Notes: generated by a model not told the origin, from the letters alone. A stretch of DNA of 59,834 bases from Jeotgalibacillus soli (GCF_000829435.1 NZ_JXRP01000005.1:1-59834); one strand, 5' to 3'; counted from the first letter of the stretch, positions 33,160 through 48,281 are shown. A program made the numbers and translations.

Positions 33160-33213
33160 TTGATTTAGAACTTACAATCAAGTATAACTACTTATGTAAG
33201 CTATGAGGCGAGG

Positions 33214-33230
33214 GAAGTGTATGGCACTTC
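33214..33230 (+). other. Hairpin in the fusA-tufA gap
   Basis: GAAGTG (33214-33219) pairs with CACTTC (33225-33230) in a 122-nt spacer. Flanking GAGG and CTC bases could lengthen the stem imperfectly. No T run; perhaps mRNA processing or stability. Confidence 0.35.
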
Positions 33231-33281
33231 TCAAGCTCATATCAAAATAAATTCTTTACTATCTAAAGGAGGATTTCCAGA

Positions 33282-34472
33282 ATGGCTAAGGAAAAATTCG
33301 ACCGTTCCAAGGAACATGCTAACATTGGTACTATTGGACACGTTGACCATGGTAAAACAACTCTAACAGCTGCAATCACAACTGTACTTCACAAGAAATA
33401 TGGTCGTGGAACTGCAATGGCATATGATCAAATTGATGGTGCTCCAGAAGAGCGCGAGCGCGGAATCACGATCTCAACTGCACACGTTGAGTACGAAACT
33501 GATACTCGTCACTATGCACACGTAGACTGCCCGGGTCACGCTGACTATGTTAAAAACATGATTACTGGCGCTGCGCAAATGGATGGCGGAATCCTAGTAG
33601 TATCTGCTGCTGACGGCCCAATGCCACAAACTCGTGAGCACATCCTTCTTTCTCGTCAAGTAGGTGTACCTTACCTTGTAGTATTCATGAACAAATGCGA
33701 CATGGTAGACGATGAAGAGCTTCTTGAACTAGTTGAAATGGAAATTCGTGATCTTCTTTCTGACTACGATTTCCCTGGCGACGATATTCCAGTAATTAAA
33801 GGTTCTGCTCTTAAAGCTCTTGAAGGCGATGCTGCTTGGGAAGAAAAAATCTATGAGCTTATGGAAGCTGTAGATTCTTATATCCCAACTCCAGAACGCG
33901 ACACTGAAAAACCTTTCATGATGCCAGTTGAGGATGTATTCTCAATCACTGGTCGTGGAACAGTTGCTACTGGCCGTGTTGAGCGTGGACAAGTTAAAGT
34001 CGGTGACGTAGTTGACATCATCGGGTTCACTGAAGAACCAAAATCAACAACTGTTACAGGTGTTGAAATGTTCCGTAAGCTTCTTGACTATGCAGAAGCT
34101 GGTGACAACATTGGTGCACTTCTTCGTGGCGTATCACGTGAAGATATCAACCGTGGACAAGTTCTTGCTAAGCCAGGAACAATCACTCCACACACAAACT
34201 TCAAAGCTGAAGTTTATGTTCTATCAAAAGAAGAAGGTGGACGTCACACTCCATTCTTCTCTAACTACCGCCCACAGTTCTACTTCCGTACAACTGATGT
34301 AACTGGCGTATGTAACTTGCCTGAAGGCGTTGAAATGGTTATGCCTGGCGACAACATTGAAATGACTGTTGAGCTTATCTCTCCAATCGCGATCGAAGAA
34401 GGAACTAAGTTCTCTATTCGTGAAGGTGGACGTACAGTAGGCGCTGGCGTAGTTGCTTCAATTCAGAAATAA
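33282..34472 (+). CDS. tufA: Elongation factor Tu
   Basis: 396 aa GTPase delivering aminoacyl-tRNA. G1 GHVDHGKT (19-26), [13 protein letters not shown], and the three-domain layout complete to [18 protein letters not shown]. Last gene of the str operon, followed by a terminator. Confidence 0.99.
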   Translation: MAKEKFDRSKEHANIGTIGHVDHGKTTLTAAITTVLHKKYGRGTAMAYDQIDGAPEERERGITISTAHVEYETDTRHYAHVDCPGHADYVKNMITGAAQMDGGILVVSAADGPMPQTREHILLSRQVGVPYLVVFMNKCDMVDDEELLELVEMEIRDLLSDYDFPGDDIPVIKGSALKALEGDAAWEEKIYELMEAVDSYIPTPERDTEKPFMMPVEDVFSITGRGTVATGRVERGQVKVGDVVDIIGFTEEPKSTTVTGVEMFRKLLDYAEAGDNIGALLRGVSREDINRGQVLAKPGTITPHTNFKAEVYVLSKEEGGRHTPFFSNYRPQFYFRTTDVTGVCNLPEGVEMVMPGDNIEMTVELISPIAIEEGTKFSIREGGRTVGAGVVASIQK

Positions 34473-34490
34473 TTCCTGTCGACAACGACT

Positions 34491-34528
34491 AAAGCCTGTT
34501 TCCCAATAAGGGAAGCAGGCTTTTTTTA
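34491..34528 (+). terminator. Terminator after tufA
   Basis: GCCTGTTTCCC pairs with GGGAAGCAGGC (one G-T) around AATAA, with A before the stem and a seven-T run after it. Confidence 0.93.
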
Positions 34529-35027
34529 TAATTGTTTTGTTATAGGGATGCAAAGTAAGCAGCAAAATTTGTTCCTAGCATTTTGTGCGGGGAGTTTCAC
34601 CTTTAAAGTATCCATGTTGTCATATATTAAAAAAAAATTGACTAGTAAAATATTGAGATTTTGGAATATAGGTCTACCTTTTAAAGTTGTTGCGACATTT
34701 TATAGAGTAACGATCATTTATTCACCACCAAGCTGCTTTAGTGTGTTCTAAGTAGAACTAGAGTTTATTTACTATAGAAGAAACTCAATTGAACCTAACT
34801 GAATGGTTGTTTTTGCAGAACGGAGCGTGTTCACTGTATGTTCGTTACAGTAATCACCCAATCAATCTTTCTTAAAGAGATATTATCGTTTTAAACAATA
34901 GGATATGTATGTGAATAAAAAGTTCTTTGTTGATGAGAGATTTGGTTATCTTAGCAAGGTTTGTTTTATAATAAAAAATGTTTGTGCTAGGTTATCCATT
35001 TGAATTTTCCGACTATATTCGACTCTC
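34529..35027. other. Gene-free region between tufA and the S10 operon
   Basis: About 500 nt, AT-rich, no convincing gene; the longest frame (34548-34751) lacks an SD and any family resemblance. In B. subtilis ybaC occupies this interval; I see no trace of it. A TATAAT occurs near 34967-34972 with a poorly placed TTGGTT. Confidence 0.55.
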
Positions 35028-35056
35028 TTGAAACAATAGAGGCACGCTAGTATAAT
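35028..35056 (+). promoter_or_regulatory. S10 operon promoter P1
   Basis: TTGAAA (35028-35033), a 17-nt spacer and a perfect TATAAT (35051-35056). Confidence 0.7.
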
Positions 35057-35092
35057 GAAATAAGTGCGTTAATAACTATTTTTCAAAAAGAC

Positions 35093-35562
<470 letters not shown>

Positions 35563-35604
35563 TCAAAATACATTTTAATAAAAACAATTTAGGAGGTGTG
35601 ACTA

Positions 35605-36234
35605 ATGACCAAAGGAATCTTAGGTAGAAAGATTGGAATGACTCAAGTTTTTGCTGAAAATGGTGACTTGATCCCTGTAACTGTAATCCAAGCAACTCCA
35701 AACGTTGTTCTTCAAAAGAAGACAGTTGATACAGACGGATACGAGGCGATCCAACTAGGTTTTGATGACAAGCGTGCTAAGCTTTCAAACAAACCAGAAG
35801 CTGGCCATGCTGCTAAAGCAGAAACTACTCCTAAGCGCTTCATTCGCGAAGTACGCGGTGCAGAACTTGGAGAGTATGAGGTTGGTCAAGAAGTCAAGGT
35901 TGATATTTTTGCAGAAGGCGATGTAGTGGATGTGACTAGTATTTCGAAGGGTAAAGGTTTTCAAGGTGCGATCAAGCGCCACAACCAATCCCGCGGACCT
36001 ATGTCCCATGGTTCTCGCTATCACCGTCGTCCTGGTTCAATGGGTCCTGTAGATCCAAACCGCGTATTTAAAGGTAAAAAATTGCCTGGACGTATGGGTG
36101 GCAAGAGAATTACGATTCAGAATTTATCAATTGTTAAAATTGATGCTGAACGTAACTTGATTCTTATTAAGGGGAATGTCCCTGGCCCGAACAAATCAAT
36201 GATTCAAGTAAATAGTGCGGTTAAAGCTAACTAA
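35605..36234 (+). CDS. rplC: 50S ribosomal protein L3
   Basis: 209 aa. Early 50S assembly protein reaching towards the peptidyl transferase centre. The extended loop [17 protein letters not shown] near 131-147 is the family hallmark. SD AGGAGGTG; rplD follows at 29 nt. Confidence 0.98.
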   Translation: MTKGILGRKIGMTQVFAENGDLIPVTVIQATPNVVLQKKTVDTDGYEAIQLGFDDKRAKLSNKPEAGHAAKAETTPKRFIREVRGAELGEYEVGQEVKVDIFAEGDVVDVTSISKGKGFQGAIKRHNQSRGPMSHGSRYHRRPGSMGPVDPNRVFKGKKLPGRMGGKRITIQNLSIVKIDAERNLILIKGNVPGPNKSMIQVNSAVKAN

Positions 36235-36263
36235 TAGACGCTATCGGAAAGGAGGAAACAGGA

Positions 36264-36887
36264 ATGCCTAAAGTATCTCTATACAAACAAGATGGTTCTC
36301 AAGCTGGAGAAATCGAGCTTAACGAGTCGATCTTCGGTATTGAGCCAAACAACGCTGTGATGTTTGAGGCGGTAGTTATGCAGCGTGCATCATTACGCCA
36401 AGGGTCACACAAAGTAAAAAATCGTTCTGAAGTACGCGGCGGTGGACGTAAGCCATGGCGCCAAAAGGGTACTGGTCGTGCTCGTCAAGGTTCTATCCGC
36501 TCACCACAATGGCGTGGCGGCGGTGCTGTATTCGGCCCGACACCACGTAGCTATAGCTACAAGCTTCCTAAAAAAGTTCGTCGCTTGGCGATCAAATCTG
36601 CTCTTTCTTCCAAAGTGGTTGAAGAGAACATCTTAGTATTAGAGGCGCTTTCATTCGAAACGCCAAAAACAAAGGAATTTGCAGCAGTGCTTAAAAATCT
36701 TTCAGTAGACAAGAAAGTCCTAGTAGTGACTGACGGTCTTGATGAAAACATCGCACTTTCTGGCCGTAATATTCCTGGAGTAACAATCGTATCTGCAAAC
36801 GGAGTCAATGTTCTTGACGTGCTTGGACACGACAAGCTAATCATGACGAAGGCAGCGGTTCAAAAAGTAGAGGAGGTGCTTGTATAA
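36264..36887 (+). CDS. rplD: 50S ribosomal protein L4
   Basis: 207 aa. Its internal loop ([15 protein letters not shown], about 68-82) lines the exit tunnel where macrolides act. Likely autoregulator of this operon by family knowledge. Its stop overlaps the rplW start by one base (TAATG). Confidence 0.98.
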   Translation: MPKVSLYKQDGSQAGEIELNESIFGIEPNNAVMFEAVVMQRASLRQGSHKVKNRSEVRGGGRKPWRQKGTGRARQGSIRSPQWRGGGAVFGPTPRSYSYKLPKKVRRLAIKSALSSKVVEENILVLEALSFETPKTKEFAAVLKNLSVDKKVLVVTDGLDENIALSGRNIPGVTIVSANGVNVLDVLGHDKLIMTKAAVQKVEEVLV

Positions 36888-37171
36888 TGGAAGCTCGTGA
36901 TATCATTAAGCGCCCCGTAATTACTGAACGCTCTTCAGACCTTATGGGTGAGAAGAAATATACGTTTGAAGTTGACACTCGTGCCAACAAAACTCAAGTA
37001 AAAGACGCGATCGAAGAAATCTTCGGCGTAGACGTTGCAAAAGTTAATGTATTGAACTACAAAGGTAAATACAAGCGCGTAGGACGTTATGCAGGTTATA
37101 CAAACAAACGTCGTAAAGCAATTGTAACTTTGACTGAAGAAAGCAAAGAAATCGAATTTTTTGAAGTTTAA
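36887..37171 (+). CDS. rplW: 50S ribosomal protein L23
   Basis: 94 aa. Located at the tunnel exit, docking site for trigger factor and SRP. N-terminal [10 protein letters not shown] and the basic [19 protein letters not shown] loop. SD GAGGAGGTG lies in the rplD end. Confidence 0.97.
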   Translation: MEARDIIKRPVITERSSDLMGEKKYTFEVDTRANKTQVKDAIEEIFGVDVAKVNVLNYKGKYKRVGRYAGYTNKRRKAIVTLTEESKEIEFFEV

Positions 37172-37174
37172 TAA

Positions 37175-38032
<858 letters not shown>

Positions 38033-38092
38033 CGGGATTGAGCTACGGTTCAGCAAACGAGCCGTAGGGCAATTACGAAGGGAGGTTCCAAT

Positions 38093-38371
38093 ATGGGTCG
38101 CAGCTTGAAAAAAGGACCATTTGTGGACGATCATTTAATGGTAAAAGTTGAAAAGCTTAACGAAGTAGAGAAGAAACAAGTCATTAAAACTTGGTCTCGT
38201 CGTTCAACAATTTTCCCAGCTTTCATCGGGCATACAATCGCTGTATACGACGGACGCAAACATGTTCCAGTATACGTTACAGAAGACATGGTGGGGCACA
38301 AGCTTGGTGAATTCGCACCTAGCCGCACATACAAAGGCCATGGTAACGATGATAAGAAAACAAGACGCTAA
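38093..38371 (+). CDS. rpsS: 30S ribosomal protein S19
   Basis: 92 aa. 30S head protein partnering S13. SLKKGPFVD start, [10 protein letters not shown] and [16 protein letters not shown] are diagnostic. SD GGGAGGTT. Confidence 0.98.
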   Translation: MGRSLKKGPFVDDHLMVKVEKLNEVEKKQVIKTWSRRSTIFPAFIGHTIAVYDGRKHVPVYVTEDMVGHKLGEFAPSRTYKGHGNDDKKTRR

Positions 38372-38390
38372 TTGAGAGGAGGCTATCCTA

Positions 38391-38732
38391 ATGCAAGCTA
38401 AAGCTGTTGCGAGAACAGTTCGTATTGCTCCTCGTAAAGTACGCCTAGTAGTGGATTTGATCCGAGGTAAGCAGATTGGCGAGGCGGTTGCTATTTTAAA
38501 CCACACTCCACGCTCTGCTTCACCCGTTGTTGAAAAGGTATTGAAATCTGCTGCAGCGAACGCTGAGCATAACTACGATATGGACATCAATAATTTAGTG
38601 ATTACAGAGGCTTATGTAAATGAAGGCCCTACACTTAAACGTTTCCGTCCTCGTGCGATGGGTCGTGCAAGTGCAATCAACAAACGTACTAGCCACATTA
38701 CAATCGTGGTATCTGAAAAAAAGGAGGGATAA
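38391..38732 (+). CDS. rplV: 50S ribosomal protein L22
   Basis: 113 aa. The extended hairpin that lines the exit tunnel is visible as [14 protein letters not shown], followed by [20 protein letters not shown]. rpsC begins 3 nt after its stop. Confidence 0.98.
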   Translation: MQAKAVARTVRIAPRKVRLVVDLIRGKQIGEAVAILNHTPRSASPVVEKVLKSAAANAEHNYDMDINNLVITEAYVNEGPTLKRFRPRAMGRASAINKRTSHITIVVSEKKEG

Positions 38733-38735
38733 TGC

Positions 38736-40019
<1,284 letters not shown>

Positions 40020-40041
40020 TAACTGAGAGGAGGTTTGCAGC

Positions 40042-40305
40042 ATGAGTGAACGCAATCAGCGTAAAGTCTACACTGGACGTGTCGTGTCTGATAAAATGGA
40101 CAAAACGATTACAGTTTTAGTTGAGACACAAAAGAAACATTCACTTTATGGCAAACGAGTAAAATACTCTAAAAAGTACAAAGCTCACGATGAACAGAAT
40201 GAAGCCAAAATTGGCGACATCGTTCGTGTAATGGAAACTCGCCCGCTTTCAGCAACTAAACGTTTCCGTCTAGTGGAAGTCGTAGAAAAAGCGGTTATTA
40301 TCTAA
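40042..40305 (+). CDS. rpsQ: 30S ribosomal protein S17
   Basis: 87 aa OB-fold primary 16S binder. [14 protein letters not shown] and [16 protein letters not shown] are the family blocks. SD AGAGGAGG. Confidence 0.98.
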   Translation: MSERNQRKVYTGRVVSDKMDKTITVLVETQKKHSLYGKRVKYSKKYKAHDEQNEAKIGDIVRVMETRPLSATKRFRLVEVVEKAVII

Positions 40306-40326
40306 TATATTGTTCGGATAAGTTAA

Positions 40327-40716
<390 letters not shown>

Positions 40717-40753
40717 TTGATCAATAACCACCGTATCAAGGAGGTGCGACAGG

Positions 40754-41059
40754 ATGCACGTTAAAAAAGGCGATAAAGTCATGGTTATTTCCGGTAAAGA
40801 CAAAGGTAAGACTGGAACAATTCTTGCAGCTTTCCCGAAAAAAGACCGCGTGCTTGTTGAGGGTGTAAACATCGTCAAGAAGCACTCTAAGCCTTCCCAA
40901 ATGAACCCACAAGGTGGGATCATCAACATGGAAGCAGCAATTCACGTTTCAAATGTAATGCTCATTGATCCAAAAACTAACGAACCAACACGCGTTGGTT
41001 ACAAAGTTGAGGACGGCAAAAAAGTACGTTATGCAAAAAAATCAGGTGAAGTTCTATAA
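40754..41059 (+). CDS. rplX: 50S ribosomal protein L24
   Basis: 101 aa. KOW motif [19 protein letters not shown] at about 3-21; an initiator of 50S assembly. SD AAGGAGGTG. Confidence 0.98.
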   Translation: MHVKKGDKVMVISGKDKGKTGTILAAFPKKDRVLVEGVNIVKKHSKPSQMNPQGGIINMEAAIHVSNVMLIDPKTNEPTRVGYKVEDGKKVRYAKKSGEVL

Positions 41060-41089
41060 ATAGTTCGATAAGAAAGGAGGTACTCAAGC

Positions 41090-41629
41090 ATGAACCGCCT
41101 AAAAGAGAAATTCAACAATGAAATTACAACTGCTCTTGTGAGCAAGTTTAACTACACATCTGTTATGCAGGTGCCAAAAATCGACAAAATCGTAATCAAC
41201 ATGGGTGTTGGTGACGCTGTTCAAAACGCTAAAGCATTAGATACTGCTGTAGAAGAACTAGCGAAAATCACTGGTCAAAAACCTTTAGTGACAAAAGCTA
41301 AAAAATCTATCGCGGGCTTCCGTCTACGTGAAGGCATGCCAATCGGAGCGAAAGTTACACTTCGCGGCGAGCGTATGTATGAATTCCTAGACAAGCTTAT
41401 CTCTGTATCTCTTCCACGTGTACGTGACTTCCGCGGGATTTCTAAAAAATCTTTCGATGGCCGTGGAAACTACACTCTTGGTGTTAAAGAGCAGCTTATC
41501 TTCCCAGAGATCGATTATGATAAAGTATCCAAGGTTCGTGGTATGGACATCGTTATTGTGACAACAGCTAATTCTGATGAAGAATCTCGTGAATTACTTA
41601 CACAATTCGGTATGCCATTCCAAAAGTAA
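41090..41629 (+). CDS. rplE: 50S ribosomal protein L5
   Basis: 179 aa. Binds 5S rRNA in the central protuberance and contacts P-site t[20 protein letters not shown] and the [16 protein letters not shown] block. SD AAAGGAGGT. Confidence 0.98.
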   Translation: MNRLKEKFNNEITTALVSKFNYTSVMQVPKIDKIVINMGVGDAVQNAKALDTAVEELAKITGQKPLVTKAKKSIAGFRLREGMPIGAKVTLRGERMYEFLDKLISVSLPRVRDFRGISKKSFDGRGNYTLGVKEQLIFPEIDYDKVSKVRGMDIVIVTTANSDEESRELLTQFGMPFQK

Positions 41630-41839
<210 letters not shown>

Positions 41840-41869
41840 TACCCGATTTTGGGAAGGAGGTAAAACATA

Positions 41870-42268
41870 ATGACAATGACAGATCCAATCGCAGATTTGT
41901 TGACTCGCATCCGTAATGCGAATCAAGTTCGTCACGAGAAGCTAGAGGTTCCTGCTTCCAACATTAAAAAGGAAATCGCAGAAATTCTTAAACGTGAAGG
42001 TTTCGTTCGTGACGTTGAATATATCGAGGACAGCAAACAAGGTATTATTCGTATCTTCCTTAAGTATGGTGCGAACAATGAGCGTGTTATTACTGGCCTT
42101 AAACGTATCAGCAAGCCTGGACTTCGTGTTTATGCAAAAGCTGATGAAGTACCACGTGTATTGAATGGCCTTGGAGTCGCTCTAGTATCAACTTCCAATG
42201 GTGTGTTAACTGATAAAGAAGCTCGCTCTAAGCAAGTAGGCGGAGAAGTTCTAGCATACGTTTGGTAG
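41870..42268 (+). CDS. rpsH: 30S ribosomal protein S8
   Basis: 132 aa. Central 16S binder and, in E. coli, the spc operon regulator. [15 protein letters not shown] start and [13 protein letters not shown] near the C-terminus. SD GGAAGGAGGT. Confidence 0.98.
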   Translation: MTMTDPIADLLTRIRNANQVRHEKLEVPASNIKKEIAEILKREGFVRDVEYIEDSKQGIIRIFLKYGANNERVITGLKRISKPGLRVYAKADEVPRVLNGLGVALVSTSNGVLTDKEARSKQVGGEVLAYVW

Positions 42269-42299
42269 TATTTTTTAATAGGAATGGAGGTGCAACAAA

Positions 42300-42836
42300 A
42301 TGTCTCGTGTAGGTAAAAAACCAATTGAGGTACCATCTGATGTAACGCTTACTTTTGAAGGTTCAACCGTTACAGCTAAAGGACCTAAAGGTGAACTAAC
42401 ATTCACACACAAACCTGAAATTACAGTTGAGCAGGAAGGTAACATCTTAACAGTTGTTCGTCCTTCTGATTCAAAAGAACATCGTGCTTTACATGGTACA
42501 ACTCGTGCGATTATCGCAAACATGGTTGAAGGTGTATCCAAAGGATTTGAGCGTGGTCTTGAACTTGTTGGGGTCGGATATCGTGCCCAAAAGCAAGGTA
42601 ACAAGCTAATCTTAAACGTTGGTTACTCTCACCCGGTTGAGATCACACCAGAAGATGGAATTGAAGTTGAAGTTCCATCTAATACAAAAGTTATTATTAA
42701 AGGTGCGAGCAAAGAGCGCGTTGGTGCACTTGCTGCTAACATCCGTGACGTACGTCCTCCAGAGCCATATAAAGGCAAAGGAATTCGTTATGAAGGCGAA
42801 CAAGTTCGTCGTAAAGAAGGTAAAACAGGTAAATAA
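42300..42836 (+). CDS. rplF: 50S ribosomal protein L6
   Basis: 178 aa with two duplicated L6 folds. [11 protein letters not shown] start and the C-terminal [15 protein letters not shown] signature that contacts 23S rRNA helix 97. SD ATGGAGGTG. Confidence 0.98.
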   Translation: MSRVGKKPIEVPSDVTLTFEGSTVTAKGPKGELTFTHKPEITVEQEGNILTVVRPSDSKEHRALHGTTRAIIANMVEGVSKGFERGLELVGVGYRAQKQGNKLILNVGYSHPVEITPEDGIEVEVPSNTKVIIKGASKERVGALAANIRDVRPPEPYKGKGIRYEGEQVRRKEGKTGK

Positions 42837-42869
42837 TGCCGCTTAGGCGCATGAAAGGAGTGACCTTGA

Positions 42870-43232
42870 TTGATTACGAAAGCTGACAAGAATGCGGTAC
42901 GTAAAAAACGTCATGCACGCGTACGTTCTAGAATTACTGGAACTGAATCTCGTCCACGTTTAAACGTTTTTCGCTCTAATAAGCACATCTATGCTCAACT
43001 AATTGATGATGTGGCTGGTAAAACATTGGCAAGCGCTTCAACATCTGACAAGGAGCTTGGACTAGAAGCAAGCAGCAACGTTGCTGCAGCATCTAAAGTT
43101 GGTGAATTGCTAGCTAAACGTGCAGTTGAAAAAGGTTTGAAATCAGTCGTATTTGACCGTGGAGGATATCTATACCACGGCCGTGTGAAAGCTTTAGCTG
43201 AAGCTGCACGCGAAAATGGACTTGAATTTTAA
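42870..43232 (+). CDS. rplR: 50S ribosomal protein L18
   Basis: 120 aa 5S rRNA binder. [18 protein letters not shown] and [17 protein letters not shown] are diagnostic. TTG start (LITKADKN) with SD AAGGAGTG; no ATG fits the family N-terminus. Confidence 0.97.
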   Translation: MITKADKNAVRKKRHARVRSRITGTESRPRLNVFRSNKHIYAQLIDDVAGKTLASASTSDKELGLEASSNVAAASKVGELLAKRAVEKGLKSVVFDRGGYLYHGRVKALAEAARENGLEF

Positions 43233-43255
43233 TAGAAAAAGGAGGGACAATCCAG

Positions 43256-43756
43256 ATGCGTCGCATTGATCCAAACAAACTCGAACTTGAAGAACGCGTA
43301 GTTACGATTAACCGTGTCGCTAAGGTTGTAAAAGGTGGGCGCCGCTTCCGTTTCACCGCTCTAGTAGTGGTAGGCGACAAGAACGGCCACGTAGGTTTCG
43401 GTACAGGTAAAGCCCAAGAGGTTCCTGATGCGATCCGTAAAGCAATCGAAGACGCGAAGAAAAATCTTATTGAAGTACCAATGGTAGGAGGCACAACTCC
43501 TCACCTTGTAATTGGACATTTCGGTGCTGGTGAAATTCTGATTAAACCTGCTTCTGCAGGTACAGGAATTATCGCTGGTGGACCGGTTCGTGCGGTACTT
43601 GAACTTGCCGGTGTCGCTGACATTCTGTCTAAATCTTTAGGATCTAACACACCAATCAACATGGTTCGTGCCACTGTCAATGGTCTAACGCAACTTAAGC
43701 GTGCTGAAGACGTCGCGAAACTGCGTGGTAAAACAGTGGAAGAACTGTTAGGATAA
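43256..43756 (+). CDS. rpsE: 30S ribosomal protein S5
   Basis: 166 aa. Accuracy and mRNA-entry protein. The N-terminal dsRNA-binding-like domain has [17 protein letters not shown] (spectinomycin loop region, wild type in appearance), and the C-terminal part has [22 protein letters not shown]. Confidence 0.98.
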   Translation: MRRIDPNKLELEERVVTINRVAKVVKGGRRFRFTALVVVGDKNGHVGFGTGKAQEVPDAIRKAIEDAKKNLIEVPMVGGTTPHLVIGHFGAGEILIKPASAGTGIIAGGPVRAVLELAGVADILSKSLGSNTPINMVRATVNGLTQLKRAEDVAKLRGKTVEELLG

Positions 43757-43769
43757 GGAGGGATAAGTG

Positions 43770-43952
43770 ATGGCAAACAAACTAGCAATTACCCTCACTC
43801 GTAGCTTAATCGGCCGCAACAAAGATCAACGCAAAACTGTTGAGGCTCTTGGTTTGCGTAAAACTAACCAAACTGTAGAACAACAAGATAATGCTGCGAT
43901 TCGCGGTATGATCAATAAAGTTTCTCATTTGGTTTCTGTTAAGGAATTGTAA
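43770..43952 (+). CDS. rpmD: 50S ribosomal protein L30
   Basis: 60 aa. [22 protein letters not shown] start and [12 protein letters not shown] end. ATG 43770 with SD AAGGAGGG; a GTG one base out at 43767 is in frame but less likely. Confidence 0.97.
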   Translation: MANKLAITLTRSLIGRNKDQRKTVEALGLRKTNQTVEQQDNAAIRGMINKVSHLVSVKEL

Positions 43953-43982
43953 TAATACGTCTATCAACAAGGAGGTGCCATT

Positions 43983-44423
43983 ATGAAACTTCATGAGTTA
44001 AAGCCTAGTGAAGGTTCCCGTAAGGAACGTAACCGTGTAGGTCGCGGTATCGGTTCTGGTAACGGTAAAACAGCTGGTAGAGGTCACAAGGGTCAAAATT
44101 CTCGTTCAGGCGGCGGTGTTCGTCCTGGATTTGAGGGTGGTCAAAACCCATTAGCTCGTCGTCTTCCTAAGCGTGGATTCACAAATATCCACCGCAAGGA
44201 ATTCGCGATTGTGAACCTAGAAGCATTAAATCGTTTCGAAGAGGGTACGGAAGTAACGCCGGAACTTCTTATCGAAACAGGTGTTGTAAGCAATGAAAAA
44301 GCGGGTATCAAGATTCTTGCAAAAGGGAAGATCGAGAAAAAACTAACAGTTAAAGCTCACAAATTCTCTTCCACTGCTAAAGAAGCGATCGAAGCTGCAG
44401 GCGGACAAACTGAGGTGGTTTAA
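43983..44423 (+). CDS. rplO: 50S ribosomal protein L15
   Basis: 146 aa. Gly/Arg-rich N-terminal extension ([19 protein letters not shown]) that threads the 50S core, followed by a globular C-terminal domain. Its stop overlaps the secY ATG (TAATG), coupling ribosome and translocase synthesis. Confidence 0.98.
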   Translation: MKLHELKPSEGSRKERNRVGRGIGSGNGKTAGRGHKGQNSRSGGGVRPGFEGGQNPLARRLPKRGFTNIHRKEFAIVNLEALNRFEEGTEVTPELLIETGVVSNEKAGIKILAKGKIEKKLTVKAHKFSSTAKEAIEAAGGQTEVV

Positions 44424-45724
44424 TGTTTCAAACAATCTCCAATTTTATGCGCGTGAGTGATATAAGAAACAAAATTATATTCACTCTATTAATGTTGGTG
44501 GTCTTCCGAATCGGAACATTTATTCCGGTTCCGGGAGTAGATGCAGAAGTACTTCAAGCACAAGATCAGTTTACTGGTCTAATCGGCTTCATGAATACAT
44601 TTGGAGGCGGAGCCTTAATCAACTTCTCCATTCTGGCGATGGGTATTATGCCGTATATTACGGCATCCATCATCGTTCAGCTTTTGCAAATGGACGTTGT
44701 TCCGAAATTTGCAGAGTGGGCTAAACAGGGAGATGTTGGACGACGTAAGTTGGCTCAGTTTACAAGATATTTCACGATTGTTCTTGGATTTATCCAAGCA
44801 ATTGGTATGTCTTATGGGTTTAACCGTTTGTACGGAGGCAACTTGATTCAGGATACGTCCATCGGAACCTATCTGTTGATTGCTATCGTTCTTACAACGG
44901 GTACAGCCTTTTTGATGTGGTTAGGAGAGCAAATCACGGCAAAGGGTGTTGGAAATGGTATTTCCATTATTATCTTTGCAGGTATCGTGGCAGCTATTCC
45001 TAATGCAGTTAATCAAATCTATGCTACACAAATTCAAGATGCTGGGGAGCAATTGTTCCTTAACATTATTATTTTAGTGCTTATTGCTTTGGCAGTTGTT
45101 GCAATTACCGTAGGGGTTATCTTTGTGCAGCAAGCGTTGCGCAAGATTCCTGTACAGTATGCAAAACGTGTAGGCGGAAAAAACGCGCCTGCTACGGGTG
45201 GTCAATCGACTCACCTGCCATTGAAAGTAAATGCTGCTGGTGTAATTCCGGTTATCTTTGCGATATCCTTTATGATCACACCGCAAACATTACTAACTTT
45301 TTTCGGATCAAACAACGTCACCACGACGATACAAAATGTCTTTGACTATACACAGCCAATTGGGATGGCGATATATGTTGCATTAATTGTTGCGTTTACG
45401 TACTTTTATGCCTTCATTCAAGTGAATCCCGAAAACATGGCTGAGAACCTTAAAAAACAAGGTGGTTATATCCCAGGTATTCGTCCAGGTCAAGCGACCA
45501 AAGATTACCTGACAAATGTCCTTTATCGTTTAACATTTATAGGAGCTATCTTCCTATCGGTTGTGTCCATTCTGCCAATCTTCTTTATTAATCTTGCAGG
45601 ATTGCCTCCAGCTGTTCAAATCGGCGGTACCAGCCTTTTGATCATCGTAGGTGTTGCGCTTGAGACAATGAAGCAATTGGAAGCACAGCTTGTGAAGCGT
45701 AATTATAAAGGATTCATGAGATAA
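44423..45724 (+). CDS. secY: Preprotein translocase subunit SecY
   Basis: 433 aa with ten predicted membrane spans, the protein-conducting channel in the cytoplasmic membrane. The plug region follows span 1 (TFIPVPGVDAE); the loop GGYIPGIRPG near 350 binds SecA and ribosomes. Its partner secE is also in this window. Confidence 0.98.
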   Translation: MFQTISNFMRVSDIRNKIIFTLLMLVVFRIGTFIPVPGVDAEVLQAQDQFTGLIGFMNTFGGGALINFSILAMGIMPYITASIIVQLLQMDVVPKFAEWAKQGDVGRRKLAQFTRYFTIVLGFIQAIGMSYGFNRLYGGNLIQDTSIGTYLLIAIVLTTGTAFLMWLGEQITAKGVGNGISIIIFAGIVAAIPNAVNQIYATQIQDAGEQLFLNIIILVLIALAVVAITVGVIFVQQALRKIPVQYAKRVGGKNAPATGGQSTHLPLKVNAAGVIPVIFAISFMITPQTLLTFFGSNNVTTTIQNVFDYTQPIGMAIYVALIVAFTYFYAFIQVNPENMAENLKKQGGYIPGIRPGQATKDYLTNVLYRLTFIGAIFLSVVSILPIFFINLAGLPPAVQIGGTSLLIIVGVALETMKQLEAQLVKRNYKGFMR

Positions 45725-45732
45725 CCACATGG

Positions 45733-45769
45733 TTTTGGGGGCACATAGGCTACCCGAAGCCCACCAAAA
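45733..45769 (+). other. Hairpin in the secY-adk gap
   Basis: TTTTGG-GGGC (45733-45742) pairs with GCCC-A-CCAAAA (45759-45769), ten pairs with one bulged A. An alternative inner pairing GGCT/AGCC exists. It lacks a T run and ends 18 nt before the adk start, next to the SD-like GAGGGGG. Confidence 0.5.
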
Positions 45770-45784
45770 GACTGAGGGGGCTGA

Positions 45785-46437
<653 letters not shown>

Positions 46438-46438
<1 letters not shown>

Positions 46439-47184
46439 TGATCATTTGCAAGACTCCTCGTGAGATTGAGATCATGCGCGAAGCAGGCAAGATTGTTGCG
46501 TTAACCCATCAGGAGATGCAAAAGCATATTGCGCCTGGAATCACAACGAAGGAACTTGATGCGATCGCTGATCGGTTTATCCGGCAGCATGGCGCTGTTC
46601 CATCCTTTAAGGGATACAATGGTTTTCGCGGCAGCATTTGTGCTTCGGTTAATGAAGAGCTTGTTCATGGTATTCCGGGTGACCGGATCTTAAATGATGG
46701 TGACATTATCAGTGTTGATATTGGTGCTTATTATAAGGGCTACCATGGGGATTCAGCTTGGACGTATCCTGTTGGCAGTATTTCTGCTGATACACAAAAG
46801 CTCCTGGAGGTCACGGAAGAGTCACTCTTTCTTGGTCTAAGGGAAGCGAAGCCGGGTGTGCGTCTTTCGAACATTTCTCATGCAATACAAACGTACGTAG
46901 AAGCCAATGGTTTCTCAGTTGTACGGGAGTATGTTGGGCACGGAGTTGGGCAAGACTTGCATGAGGCGCCACAAATCCCTCATTATGGTCCACCCAATAA
47001 AGGGCCACGCTTGAAGCCGGGCATGGTACTAGCAATTGAACCGATGGTAAATGCAGGGAGTCGCTATGTCAATACTCTTTCTGATAACTGGACAGTAGTT
47101 ACCGTGGATGGTAAGATGTGTGCTCACTTTGAACACACGATTGCAATCACTGAGGACGGTTATGAAATCCTGACAAAAGCCTAA
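46438..47184 (+). CDS. map: Type I methionine aminopeptidase
   Basis: 248 aa. Removes N-terminal Met from new proteins. The dimetal ligands D94, D105, H168, E201 and E232 are present, with substrate-site H77. Coupled to adk by the one-base overlap. Confidence 0.97.
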
Positions 47185-47200
47185 ATAAAGGCAATCCTTA

Positions 47201-47494
47201 TTGTTTGAATCCGATTCGCCCCCCGGGATAGGGCAGATTGTGCTTTTGAACAAGGGCCGTGATACGGGTGTATCTGCGGTTGTCATTCATCGGTTGGATG
47301 AGAAGTTTGTTTTAGTTGAGGACGGTGAGCGCCGGAAGTTCGACCGCCCAAAAAAGAAAAACATTCAACATTCGACTTCATGCGATTATGTATCTTCGGA
47401 AGTTCAAAATAGTATTTCCGAAACTGGGCGTGCGACATATGCAAGGCTGCGTCATGCAGTCAACACATTTGTCCATGAGATCCTAAAAGATTGA
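47201..47494 (+). CDS. ybzG: KOW-domain RNA-binding protein
   Basis: 97 aa small basic protein. The N-terminal half fits a KOW/SH3-like fold (PGIGQIVLLNKGRDTGVSAVV), followed by RRKFDRPKKKN. It lies between map and infA as in B. subtilis (ybzG). Its role is not established; position suggests a ribosome link. TTG start at 47201 with only a weak SD (AAAGGC), so the start is uncertain. Confidence 0.8.
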   Translation: MFESDSPPGIGQIVLLNKGRDTGVSAVVIHRLDEKFVLVEDGERRKFDRPKKKNIQHSTSCDYVSSEVQNSISETGRATYARLRHAVNTFVHEILKD

Positions 47495-47515
47495 TAAAGA
47501 AGGGAGACATGTTCA

Positions 47516-47734
47516 ATGGCGAAAGACGATGTTATCGAAGTTGAAGGAACCGTAGTTGAGACTTTGCCTAACGCAATGTTTAAGGTAGAATTAGAGAATG
47601 GCCACAGTGTGCTTGCACACGTATCTGGTAAAATTCGCATGCATTTTATTCGAATTCTGCCAGGAGACCGAGTGACAGTGGAGCTATCTCCATATGACTT
47701 GACTCGTGGTCGTATCACTTACCGTTACAAATAA
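47516..47734 (+). CDS. infA: Translation initiation factor IF-1
   Basis: 72 aa OB fold that binds the 30S A site during initiation. [13 protein letters not shown] start and [21 protein letters not shown] end. SD AAGGGAG. Confidence 0.98.
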   Translation: MAKDDVIEVEGTVVETLPNAMFKVELENGHSVLAHVSGKIRMHFIRILPGDRVTVELSPYDLTRGRITYRYK

Positions 47735-47757
47735 TCTTTTGCACTCCGAACCACTAA

Positions 47758-47886
<129 letters not shown>

Positions 47887-47908
47887 TCAAGAAGGAGGTG
47901 CTCTTTAA

Positions 47909-48274
47909 ATGGCACGTATTGCTGGTGTAGACATTCCGCGTGACAAACGCGTTGTGATCTCTCTAACTTATATCTTTGGTATCGGTAAATCTACAGCCGG
48001 GAAAATCCTAGCTGAAGCAGGCGTATCTGAAGACACTCGCGTTCGCGACTTGACTGAAGATGAGCTTAATAAAATTCGTGAAATCGTTGACCGTTTGAAA
48101 GTTGAAGGTGACCTTCGTCGTGAAGTATCACTTAACATCAAACGTTTGATGGAAATCGGTGCTTACCGTGGCCTTCGTCACCGTCGTGGACTTCCTGTCC
48201 GTGGACAACACACGAAGAACAACGCACGTACTCGTAAAGGTCCTCGTAAGACCGTAGCTAACAAGAAAAAATAA
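47909..48274 (+). CDS. rpsM: 30S ribosomal protein S13
   Basis: 121 aa. Head protein touching P-site tRNA and L5. [13 protein letters not shown] start; the basic tail [17 protein letters not shown] reaches the tRNA. SD AAGGAGGTG. Confidence 0.98.
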   Translation: MARIAGVDIPRDKRVVISLTYIFGIGKSTAGKILAEAGVSEDTRVRDLTEDELNKIREIVDRLKVEGDLRREVSLNIKRLMEIGAYRGLRHRRGLPVRGQHTKNNARTRKGPRKTVANKKK

Positions 48275-48281
48275 TTCGTAA

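Noticed and set aside
34548-34751. Open frame after tufA as a possible ybaC remnant
   Set aside because: Sequence has no resemblance to a known family and no SD.
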